A stretch of 38,984 nucleotides of DNA from Pseudoflavonifractor gallinarum (GTDB lineage: Bacteria > Bacillota > Clostridia > Oscillospirales > Oscillospiraceae): NCBI RefSeq assembly GCF_014982855.1, contig NZ_JADCKF010000017.1:1-38984 (forward strand), given 5' to 3'. Made by a program: the position numbers and the translations under genes. The notes under the pieces are model-generated. The model saw nothing but the letters and a program-made list of their open reading frames with translations, was not told where the DNA came from and did not search any database. Shown piece by piece: positions 33,460-38,984 of the stretch. Each line of letters starts with the position of its first letter. Positions within the stretch are counted from its first letter, which is position 1.

Positions 33460-34005
33460 TCAGCCGCCTCCGGAAGGGGACGGTATGCTGGGGATAGCGC
33501 GGAAAAAGAACTGGGCCATTTCCTCGGGTGTGGCGGAATCCTGCTCCAGCAGCCACTCCATCGCCGTGTTGCACAGTGCGCCGATGTACATATAGAGCTG
33601 GTATTTCTCAATGGAAGAGGAGGGCATGGTTCCCTCGATGCTTTCGTGAAACTGGTTGAGCTCCTCCAGGACCACCGACAGAAAGCCCGAGTGGTACAGG
33701 TCCAGGAGATAGGTGCGATAGGCATGGAAATAGCGGAAGCTCAACAGGATGTTTTCATAGGTATAAAAGCTCTCCTGTCCCGGGGAGAGCTTGCTGCGGA
33801 AATCATCCAGAACATCCCGGATCAGCATGACCAGCACGTCTTCCTTGGAGCAGTAATTGCGATAGAAGGAGGCGCGGGCCACGCCAGCGCCCTTCACGAT
33901 CTCGGATACCGTGATTTCTGAGAGACTCTTTTTTTGCATCAGGGCAAAGAGGGTATCCGTGATCTGTCTCCGCACACGGAGGTTTGCCTCTTTTCGTTTG
34001 TCCAT
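33460..34005 (-). CDS. TetR/AcrR-family transcriptional regulator
   Basis: This 181-residue regulator has an N-terminal helix-turn-helix (ITDTLFALMQKKSLSEITVSEIVKGAGVARASFYRNYCSKEDVL, about 15-58) and a helical ligand-binding domain. The ATG at 34005 is preferred because GGAGG lies nine bases upstream. The ATG at 34014 directly abuts that site. It is divergent from the DegV gene, and a palindrome in its leader (34031-34055) is the likely operator. It probably controls itself, the downstream ATPase and flavin reductase genes, and possibly DegV. Confidence 0.9.
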   Translation of the reverse strand: MDKRKEANLRVRRQITDTLFALMQKKSLSEITVSEIVKGAGVARASFYRNYCSKEDVLVMLIRDVLDDFRSKLSPGQESFYTYENILLSFRYFHAYRTYLLDLYHSGFLSVVLEELNQFHESIEGTMPSSSIEKYQLYMYIGALCNTAMEWLLEQDSATPEEMAQFFFRAIPSIPSPSGGG

Positions 34006-34030
34006 GTCCGTCATCCTCCGTGGAGCATAT

Positions 34031-34055
34031 GAGACAAAAAGGGAGAATTTGTCTC
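34031..34055. promoter_or_regulatory. TetR operator palindrome
   Basis: GAGACAAA (34031-34038) and TTTGTCTC (34048-34055) form a perfect inverted repeat around nine bases, about 26 bases upstream of the TetR start. A third half-site, TTGTCTC, lies at 34096-34102, nearer the DegV gene. Confidence 0.7.
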
Positions 34056-34145
34056 ACGGGCGGGAATTGATGCTGTCGGGCGAATTGTGATACACTTGTC
34101 TCGTATTTTAGCACGAAATTCAGCGATGTCAACGGAGGAACGACC

Positions 34146-35033
34146 ATGGGCAACTACTGTTTGAGCTGCTGTTCCGCGGTGGATCTGACCCCGGAACGTA
34201 TGAAGCAGCGGGATCTTCACTATGTATGCTTCCGCTATACACTGGACGGTACGGAATATCCGGACGATATGGGGGTCACCATGTCCTCCGAGGAGCTGTT
34301 CGACCGCATGCGGAAGGGCGCGGAGACCAAGACCTCGCAGGTGAGCGTAACGGAATATATCCGGCATTTTGAGCCTCTTTTGCGGGAGGGAAAGGACATC
34401 CTCCATGTGACCCTCTCTTCCGGGCTGACCGGTACCTATAACTCCGCCTGTCTGGCGAAAGCCGAGCTGGCGGAGCAGTATCCCGAGCGGAAGATCTATA
34501 TCGTGGATTCGCTGGGTGCTTCCAGCGGGTACGGCCTGCTGATGGAGACGCTGGCCGACCAGCGGGACGCGGGAAAGACGATCGATGAGCTCTATGCCTG
34601 GGCAGAGGAGAACAAGCTGCGGCTCCATCACTGGTTCTTCTCCACCGATCTGTCGTTCTATATCCGGGGCGGACGAATCTCCAAAGCGGCAGGACTGGTG
34701 GGGACCATGCTGAACATCTGTCCGCTGCTGAATATGGATCAAGAGGGCCATCTGACGCCCCGGGAAAAGATACGCGGAAAGAAACGGGTCCTGAACCGGA
34801 TCGTGGAGCAGATGGAACAGCATGCAGAAGGGGGGACGGCTTACCGCGGGAAGTGCTATCTCTGCCACTCCCTGTGTGAGGAGGATGCGCGGGCCGTGGC
34901 CGCTCTGGTGAAAGAGCGCTTTCCCCAGATGGATGGAGAGGTAGAGATTTTCCCCATTGGGACCACGATCGGAAGCCATACCGGTCCGGGAACCGTGGCG
35001 CTGTTTTTCTGGGGCGACCAGCGCGACAACTGA
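34146..35033 (+). CDS. DegV-family (FakB-like) fatty-acid-binding protein
   Basis: This 295-residue protein fits the DegV/FakB family, which binds a fatty acid and presents it to a kinase for phospholipid synthesis or signalling. Landmarks are the N-terminal CCSAVDLT (about 8-15), TSQVSV (about 63-68), HVTLSSGLTGTYNSA (about 86-100), DSLGASSGYGLL (about 120-131), the hydrophobic segment FSTDLSFYIRGGRISKAAGLVGTMLNICPLL (about 165-195), and the late IGSHTGPGTVALFF. No FakA-type kinase gene is in the window. An ACGGAGGAAC site precedes the start. Confidence 0.9.
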   Translation: MGNYCLSCCSAVDLTPERMKQRDLHYVCFRYTLDGTEYPDDMGVTMSSEELFDRMRKGAETKTSQVSVTEYIRHFEPLLREGKDILHVTLSSGLTGTYNSACLAKAELAEQYPERKIYIVDSLGASSGYGLLMETLADQRDAGKTIDELYAWAEENKLRLHHWFFSTDLSFYIRGGRISKAAGLVGTMLNICPLLNMDQEGHLTPREKIRGKKRVLNRIVEQMEQHAEGGTAYRGKCYLCHSLCEEDARAVAALVKERFPQMDGEVEIFPIGTTIGSHTGPGTVALFFWGDQRDN

Positions 35034-35081
35034 GTTTGGATGGAGAGAGGCTTTGAAACCGCGTCTCTCTGGAAAAGGCGA

Positions 35082-35122
35082 CCCGCCTGCTATCTCTGAT
35101 GCAGATAGCAGGCGGGATTTTT
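35082..35122. terminator. Bidirectional terminator between DegV and the aldo/keto reductase
   Basis: A perfect 14-bp stem (35082-35095 with 35103-35116) with a 7-base loop is followed by ATTTTT on the plus strand and by CTTTTCC a few bases beyond it on the minus strand. It lies between convergent genes. Confidence 0.85.
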
Positions 35123-35158
35123 CAGTCTGTGCGCTCTTGTCCGGCGGGCGGGGGAGTG

Positions 35159-36316
35159 TTACACGCGCTTTTGCCCAAAGACCGCTCGGGCCTCCTTCAT
35201 GTTCTCGCGCACCTTCACGCCAAAGGGACAGTTCGGCTCACACCGGCCGCACATCAGGCAGTCGTCCGCGGTGGCGGACAGGGCCCAATAGTGCTGTGCC
35301 ACGGTTTCGGGCACGGTATCCTGCTGCTTGGCCAAGTCCAGGAACTTGGTCACGGCAGCGATGTCGATGTGGGCGGGACAGGGCTGGCAGTGGTTGCAGT
35401 ACATGCAGCGCCCGGTCATGTGGATGGCGCTGCCGGCGCTGAAAATGTGCGCGTAGCTGCGCTCTGCGGCGGGCACCTCATCGTATTTTACCGCTTCCTT
35501 TACTTCTTCCACCGTGTGGCAGCCCACGATGACCACCTTCACGCCGTTGCGGTCCAGGCAGTACTGGATGCACTGGGGGACCGTCATAGCGGTGCCGAAG
35601 GGAGAACTCTCCGCCTTGAGCAGGGTACCGGCCCCCAGCGGCTTCATCACGGTGATGGCCACACCGGCGGCCTCGCAGGCGGAGTACAGCTTCTGCCGCG
35701 CCTCGTCCACCACCAGGCCGCTCTGCGCCATTCCCTTGAATTCCATCAGATCATAGATATCCGTGTCGGCGGCCTCCATGTCATAGGCGGGATTGATGCT
35801 GAACATCAGCACGTCGATGAGACCGCTCTCCACGGCCTTCAGGGCGATGTGAGGATTGTGAGAGCTCATGCCAAGATGGCGGACCACGCCGCTGGCCTTC
35901 AGCTCCTTGGCGTACTCCATCACCGGGCCTTCAAAGACCGTGCGGAAATCCTCCTCGCTGTCCACATAATGGATCATGCCCACGTCGATGTAGTCGGTCT
36001 GGAGGCGCTCCAGCAGGTCGGCAAAGGACCGCTTTGTCTTTTCAATGTCCCGGGTACGGGTGTACTGCCCGTCCTCAAATACCGTACACAGATGGCCCTG
36101 GATGATAAATTCTTCCCGCCGGCCCTTCAGAGCGATTCCCAGGTTGCTGCGGGTGGGTGCCTGGGGCATGAAGATGTCGATGTAGTTGATGCCGCTCTGC
36201 TGCGCGGTATCCACGATCGCGGTACTCTCCTCGGCGGTCAGGCCGTTGAACCATTCGCCGCCCAGACCGATTTCGCTTACCTTCAGGCCGGTGCGGCCCA
36301 GCGTTCTGTACTGCAT
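35159..36316 (-). CDS. Aldo/keto reductase-like protein with a ferredoxin tail
   Basis: This 385-residue protein has an aldo/keto reductase barrel (about 1-290; MQYRTLGRTGLKVSEIGLGG at the start) and a C-terminal double [4Fe-4S] module, CMYCNHCQPCP (about 313-323) and CLMCGRCEPNCP (about 355-366). The Asp of NYIDIF and the His of IHYVD are present, but the usual catalytic Tyr and Lys positions read as other residues (IFMPQAP and IIQGHL), so classical reductase chemistry is doubtful. The ATG at 36316 follows GGGGG. It is divergent from the HxlR gene, which probably regulates it. Confidence 0.85.
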   Translation of the reverse strand: MQYRTLGRTGLKVSEIGLGGEWFNGLTAEESTAIVDTAQQSGINYIDIFMPQAPTRSNLGIALKGRREEFIIQGHLCTVFEDGQYTRTRDIEKTKRSFADLLERLQTDYIDVGMIHYVDSEEDFRTVFEGPVMEYAKELKASGVVRHLGMSSHNPHIALKAVESGLIDVLMFSINPAYDMEAADTDIYDLMEFKGMAQSGLVVDEARQKLYSACEAAGVAITVMKPLGAGTLLKAESSPFGTAMTVPQCIQYCLDRNGVKVVIVGCHTVEEVKEAVKYDEVPAAERSYAHIFSAGSAIHMTGRCMYCNHCQPCPAHIDIAAVTKFLDLAKQQDTVPETVAQHYWALSATADDCLMCGRCEPNCPFGVKVRENMKEARAVFGQKRV

Positions 36317-36377
36317 AGATAAACCCCCGTTTGATGCGATCAGGCATTGTAAAATAGTAAAAATACGATATACTTGA

Positions 36378-36410
36378 ATTATATATAGCTGAATGCATAG
36401 GTACAAGTAC
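36378..36410 (-). promoter_or_regulatory. Promoter of the aldo/keto reductase gene with overlapping dyad
   Basis: On the minus strand TTGTAC (36406-36401), 17 bases and a perfect TATAAT (36383-36378). The -35 is covered by GTACAAGTAC (36401-36410), two GTAC palindromes, a plausible site for the adjacent HxlR regulator. Confidence 0.55.
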
Positions 36411-36427
36411 GCACAATATTTTTATCA

Positions 36428-36445
36428 AGTGAAAAAAAGTTCACT
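36428..36445. promoter_or_regulatory. Dyad in front of the HxlR gene
   Basis: AGTGAA (36428-36433) and TTCACT (36440-36445) form a perfect inverted repeat just upstream of the HxlR ribosome-binding site, suggesting autoregulation. Confidence 0.4.
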
Positions 36446-36458
36446 ATTGGAGGAGAGT

Positions 36459-36818
36459 ATGGAAAAGATACAGGTCACCTGTGAAATGGAGGTCACGCTG
36501 AAAATGATCGGGGGGAAATGCAAGCCCCTGATTTTGGACAGCCTGATCCGCCATGGGACGCAGCGGTTCAGCGAGCTCATGCACCGCATCACCCAGGTAT
36601 CCCAGCGCACGCTCACCAACCAGCTGCGGGAATTGGAGAGCGACGGGCTGATCCGGCGCACAGTGTACGCCGAGGTGCCGCCCCGGGTGGAGTACTCCAT
36701 CACACCCAAGGGGAAATCGCTGGAGACCATTCTCAATCTGATGTGTGAATGGGGCGAGAAAAACATTGACGACCGCTTTGAAATGACAAATCCCCAGTGC
36801 TCCGGCTGCGAAGAATAG
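36459..36818 (+). CDS. HxlR-family transcriptional regulator
   Basis: This 119-residue winged-helix regulator shows the HxlR pattern: CEMEVTLKMIGGKCKPLILDSLIRHGTQRFSEL (about 8-40), QVSQRTLTNQLRELESDGLIRR (about 46-67), and the wing VPPRVEYSITPKGKSLETIL. Family members such as YodB and HypR sense electrophiles or oxidants through cysteines. Here Cys are at about 8, 21, 95, 114 and 117, the last two as CSGC near the C-terminus. The ATG at 36459 follows GGAGGAGAG. It is divergent from the aldo/keto reductase-like gene. Confidence 0.92.
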   Translation: MEKIQVTCEMEVTLKMIGGKCKPLILDSLIRHGTQRFSELMHRITQVSQRTLTNQLRELESDGLIRRTVYAEVPPRVEYSITPKGKSLETILNLMCEWGEKNIDDRFEMTNPQCSGCEE

Positions 36819-36877
36819 AGAGCCGGGGCGACTGGGGAGACGGGAAAAATGATATGAATCAAGCAGCTGCCGATAAA

Positions 36878-37711
36878 TCACAGAGAAATACCCCATTCTC
36901 TGCGGGTGAGTTGAGCATAGTGCTGATATACGATCCCAAATCGATGGATATACTTGGGCTTCCAGGGCTTTTCCTTGCCGCAGAAGTGTAGAATTGCCGT
37001 GTGTTCCATCACCCACCGCAGATCATAGCCGCCCCTGCTGCGCAGCAGATAGTTGCTGTAATTGCGGGCGTCGTAATTCCACAGGGCGTCTTCCAAGGGC
37101 AAAATTCGTTCACTGTAAAGGGCGTTCAGAATATCCTGATCTGGTAGGATGAGTTCTTTGCGATGCTGTGCCACATAGTCAAACAGTACCTGAGGCTGGA
37201 TCTCCCGCCGCCCAGCCTCTAGATCCATCAGAAGGACCCCGGAATTGTAATAGTCACGCTCTGTCCCCAGCCGCAGTTGATTGACGCTGCTGGCCAGTTT
37301 CGTTTTGCCTGTGTGGGCGGCGGCCGCAAAGAGATTTCCCCTCAGGTCAATCTCCCACAGGGAGTGGATGGGATTGATGACCAGCGTATCCGGATCCAGA
37401 TAGAGAACCCGCTGGATGCGGTTCGGCAACAAATGAGGGGCCAGGAGCCGGTAATACATTTCTTTGGGATACTGCCGTGTGACGGGAGCTCCCTGAAACA
37501 GGCTGTCATCCACTTGGATCGGGAGAAACGAGTATCCGTAAACTGCGCATTGCCGCCGGACTGCCGAGAGCGCCTCATCGGGAATGGCGCTGTGGAGCAG
37601 GAACAGGACAAAGGTATCCCTTGGATTGTTGATGGCCAGGGAGGTGAGCAGCACCTGGAGCTGGGGCAGATAGTTCTGATCCAGGGTAGTCAAGAGATAT
37701 ATGGGTTCCAC
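36878..37711 (-). CDS. Glycosyltransferase family 8 protein
   Basis: This 277-residue retaining glycosyltransferase uses a nucleotide sugar. It has the N-terminal IYLLTTLDQNYLPQLQVLLTSL (about 4-25), the metal-binding DxD in VLYLDPDTLV (about 102-111), YYNSGVLLMDL (about 154-164), PDQDILN (about 190-196), and ILHFCGKEKPW (about 245-255) with the second metal-ligand His. The length suits small GT8 enzymes of lipopolysaccharide- or teichoic-type glycans, but the acceptor is unknown. It lies 14 bases after the DUF308-like remnant. Confidence 0.9.
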   Translation of the reverse strand: MEPIYLLTTLDQNYLPQLQVLLTSLAINNPRDTFVLFLLHSAIPDEALSAVRRQCAVYGYSFLPIQVDDSLFQGAPVTRQYPKEMYYRLLAPHLLPNRIQRVLYLDPDTLVINPIHSLWEIDLRGNLFAAAAHTGKTKLASSVNQLRLGTERDYYNSGVLLMDLEAGRREIQPQVLFDYVAQHRKELILPDQDILNALYSERILPLEDALWNYDARNYSNYLLRSRGGYDLRWVMEHTAILHFCGKEKPWKPKYIHRFGIVYQHYAQLTRREWGISL

Positions 37712-37725
37712 GCCTGCTGCCTCCT

Positions 37726-38019
37726 TTACGGACGCTTTCCCATACGGCTGACTGCCATCACGACACTGTCGATACCCAGCAAAATCAGATAGGCACTGGC
37801 GAAGTATCGGATGATCGTGAGTGTGAACAGCGGGTTAAAAATCATCAAAACTCCCAAAATCAGCCCGATAATGTTAATGATCAGCGTAAAGTAGTAGATT
37901 CCATCACCTGCCACAAAGCGGATATGCCCCAGATGGACAAGCCGGGATATTCCGTGGGCAATGAACCAGATGGGGAACAGGAATGTCAGTACCAGCACCC
38001 CCGTCCCGGGATAGACCAC
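37726..38019 (-). pseudogene. Truncated DUF308/HdeD-like membrane protein
   Basis: This 97-residue frame has three membrane spans: LVLTFLFPIWFIAHGISRLV, YFTLIINIIGLILGVLMIF, and a third from ASAYLILLGIDSVVM. It resembles the second half of DUF308/HdeD proteins, which usually have about six spans and 170-190 residues. It would begin at a GTG with no ribosome-binding site, just after the terminator of the TetR gene, with no room for the missing half. I read it as a 5'-truncated remnant. A short functional protein is possible. Confidence 0.55.
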
Positions 38020-38037
38020 CTGTGTATAGACACAAAA

Positions 38038-38070
38038 GGCCGGAGTGTAAAAATTTTTTACACTCCGGCC
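38038..38070 (-). terminator. Terminator of the right-hand TetR gene
   Basis: A perfect 16-bp inverted repeat (38038-38053 with 38055-38070) has A/T at the centre and GGCCGGAG at the base, with TTTT beyond each end. It follows the TetR stop codon by 18 bases. Confidence 0.8.
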
Positions 38071-38088
38071 CTTTTGACAAACAGGATA

Positions 38089-38634
38089 TTACGTTCGGCT
38101 GCTCCAGGGAGGAATTTCCGCTGTCATAATATGGTACACGGTATGAACAATCTGGTCCAACTGCTCGGTGTCCTCATCGGTCCATTCTTCCAGCAAGCCC
38201 ATGATGGCCTGGCTGTGATAGCGCAGGATAACTTTCATCTGGGAGCGGGTACAGTCGGGATAAAAGTTTTTCCGCTCGGAAGCCAAGGTGAAATAATGCA
38301 GGAAGCACTGACGCAGCAGCCGCTTCAGCTCCTCTCCATAGTTGCTTTTCATCCCATGCTCTACGTAGGGGGCAATATTGATGGCCATGACGAAAAAACT
38401 GCGCAGTCCGACTTCACCGTCCTCCTGGTCCAGCGCCTTTCCCATCACCTGCTCAAAATACTCCTCAATCATCCAGCGAAGTAACTCTGGAATACCATCA
38501 AAGTGATAATAAAACGCTTGCCGTGTGATGTTGCACTGCTCCACAATATCTTTGACCGTCAGCTTCTTTACATGGCGCTCAAACAGCAGAGTCTGCGTGG
38601 CTTCCGCGATTATTTTCTTCATATCGGTGGGCAC
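38089..38634 (-). CDS. TetR-family transcriptional regulator
   Basis: This 181-residue regulator has a helix-turn-helix domain (MKKIIAEATQTLLFERHVKKLTVKDIVEQCNITRQAFYYHFDGIPELL, from about residue 5) and a TetR-type ligand domain. The GTG at 38634 is preferred because AAGGAGG lies ten bases upstream. The ATG at 38622 is too far from that site. The frame stays open for 102 further codons into non-coding sequence and the insertion sequence, which I reject. No divergent target gene is intact. The DUF308 remnant downstream may have been one. Confidence 0.85.
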   Translation of the reverse strand: MPTDMKKIIAEATQTLLFERHVKKLTVKDIVEQCNITRQAFYYHFDGIPELLRWMIEEYFEQVMGKALDQEDGEVGLRSFFVMAINIAPYVEHGMKSNYGEELKRLLRQCFLHYFTLASERKNFYPDCTRSQMKVILRYHSQAIMGLLEEWTDEDTEQLDQIVHTVYHIMTAEIPPWSSRT

Positions 38635-38775
38635 GGCGGCTCCGCCTCCTTTTTGCAAATAGACCCTAAGGACTTGTTTCTGATTATATCGTTTTCTATG
38701 ATTGTTTTCAATTGCTCTATGGAAGAAAGCATGATGGAAACGGTCTGGTATTGCCTTATAGAATTGGAAATAAAA

Positions 38776-38826
38776 ATGCGAAGTATCATCAAGGGCCGTT
38801 TCAGATCCTTTCATGATACTCCGCAT
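38776..38826 (-). terminator. Terminator following the tRNA-like fragment
   Basis: A 14-bp stem with one G-U pair (38776-38789 with 38813-38826) and a 23-base loop is followed on the minus strand by TTTTTATTT. It starts where the tRNA-like CCA ends, as expected for a stable-RNA gene terminator. Confidence 0.65.
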
Positions 38827-38858
38827 GGTCGAGCGGCTGGATTCGAACCAGCAGGAGG
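38826..38858 (-). tRNA. tRNA-like 3' fragment (T-arm and CCA), truncated
   Basis: On the minus strand GCTGG-TTCGAAT-CCAGC forms a perfect 5-bp T-arm with a canonical 7-base T-loop, followed by CGCTCGA and CCA. Only seven bases separate the T-arm from CCA where eight are expected (seven acceptor plus discriminator), so it is degenerate or not a normal tRNA. The 5' portion is missing because the insertion sequence begins immediately upstream. No anticodon is visible, so the type cannot be named. Confidence 0.4.
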
Positions 38859-38891
38859 GGTCAGGTAGAATAAGTTTCGCAAAAACAAAAA

Positions 38892-38921
38892 AAGACATGG
38901 TTTGCAGATCTCTGGTAGAAT
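38892..38921 (+). promoter_or_regulatory. Transposase promoter
   Basis: AAGACA (38892-38897), 18 bases and an extended -10, TGG followed by TAGAAT (38916-38921). The predicted transcript start near 38928 falls inside the loop of the 12-bp inverted repeat. The mirror copy at the left end is at 64-93. Confidence 0.5.
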
Positions 38922-38960
38922 GAAGTTGCGACACCACCATTCGAAAGGAGACAGCAAACC

Positions 38961-38984
38961 ATGTCCGAGAAGATTGTACAGCTA
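38961..38984 (+). CDS. Transposase, N-terminal eight codons (cut by window edge)
   Basis: ATG at 38961 is preceded by GAAAGGAGAC at about 8 bases and reads MSEKIVQL to the window end. It is identical to the mirror copy at 1-24. The start codon lies in the right arm of the leader inverted repeat. Confidence 0.5.

Larger units (their letters stand above)
38635..38960. other. Non-coding right end: tRNA-like remnant and insertion sequence leader
   Basis: From left to right this stretch has an A/T-rich leader for the TetR gene, a terminator hairpin (38776-38826), a tRNA-like 3' end on the minus strand (38826-38858), and the terminal part of the insertion sequence up to its start codon. No further coding sequence is seen. 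Confidence 0.6.
38859..38984 (+). mobile_element. Right-hand partial insertion sequence (probable IS256 family)
   Basis: This is the exact reverse complement of bases 1-126. It contains two related segments starting GGTAGAAT (38864 and 38914), an A-rich stretch, a promoter, a ribosome-binding site and the transposase start. A 12-bp inverted repeat (38894-38905 with 38954-38965) embraces the promoter -10 and the start codon. Family assignment is inferred only from the eight-residue start of the transposase. Confidence 0.6.

Noticed and set aside
38635-38940. Upstream extension of the right-hand TetR frame
   Set aside because: It would run through the terminator, the tRNA-like fragment and the insertion sequence. 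The GTG at 38634 with AAGGAGG is the natural start.
1-38984. CRISPR arrays, prophage genes and riboswitches
   Set aside because: Reading both strands I found no regularly spaced repeats, no phage structural or integrase genes and no riboswitch consensus. A covariance-model search was not possible.

Overview
The window looks like a chromosomal contig from a gut Clostridia bacterium, most like the high-GC Oscillospiraceae (Flavonifractor/Lawsonibacter/Intestinimonas type). This rests on a surface sialidase with S-layer homology (SLH) domains, secreted stalk-domain and BspA-like proteins, an ABC-class ATPase, a DegV protein, Clostridia-style Shine-Dalgarno sites and GC-rich coding. No species is assigned. 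The core (about 4.8-36.8 kb) is GC-rich. The two ends are visibly more AT-rich, and each runs into the same insertion sequence in opposite orientation: a 126-bp exact inverted repeat ending in the first eight codons of a transposase.

Layout. (1) 0.27-4.57 kb, minus strand: a tightly packed three-gene operon encoding a SIR2-like protein, an ABC/OLD-type ATPase resembling PtuA, and an HNH endonuclease resembling PtuB. It looks like an antiphage operon of a composition I cannot match to a named system, and is the best candidate for something new. (2) 4.8-10.4 kb, minus: a six-gene operon with a Cof-type phosphatase, a DUF523/TudS-like protein, an ABC ATPase, two permeases and, unusually last, the substrate-binding lipoprotein. 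(3) 10.9-14.8 kb, minus: a 1306-residue SLH-anchored GH33 sialidase. (4) 15.2-20.5 kb, plus: sbcD-sbcC-acetyltransferase. (5) 20.7-24.8 kb, plus: three exported proteins (BspA-like lipoprotein, TPR lipoprotein, stalk-domain protein), the last two sharing modules. (6) 25.1-26.9 kb, minus: an ECF sigma factor fused to a membrane helix and a leucine-rich ectodomain. (7) 27.1-31.0 kb: a LysR regulator divergent from an acetyltransferase / alpha-beta hydrolase / cyclophilin-like lipoprotein / carboxymuconolactone decarboxylase-cupin operon. (8) 31.1-35.0 kb: flavin reductase, ABC-class ATPase and TetR on the minus strand, divergent from a DegV gene, with a clear palindromic operator between TetR and DegV. 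(9) 35.2-36.8 kb: an aldo/keto reductase-like ferredoxin protein divergent from an HxlR regulator. (10) 36.9-38.6 kb: a family 8 glycosyltransferase, a truncated DUF308 membrane gene, another TetR, and a tRNA-like 3' end with its terminator abutting the insertion sequence.

How the parts may work together. The sialidase could release sialic acids or expose glycans at the cell surface, and the neighbouring ABC operon could import a sugar, but no sialic acid catabolic genes are present, so that link is only positional. Regions 7-9 form a run of small redox and hydrolase genes, each controlled by a divergent one-component regulator. The SIR2/ATPase/HNH operon is self-contained, with its own promoter and terminator, next to the insertion sequence, as expected for a horizontally acquired defence cassette.
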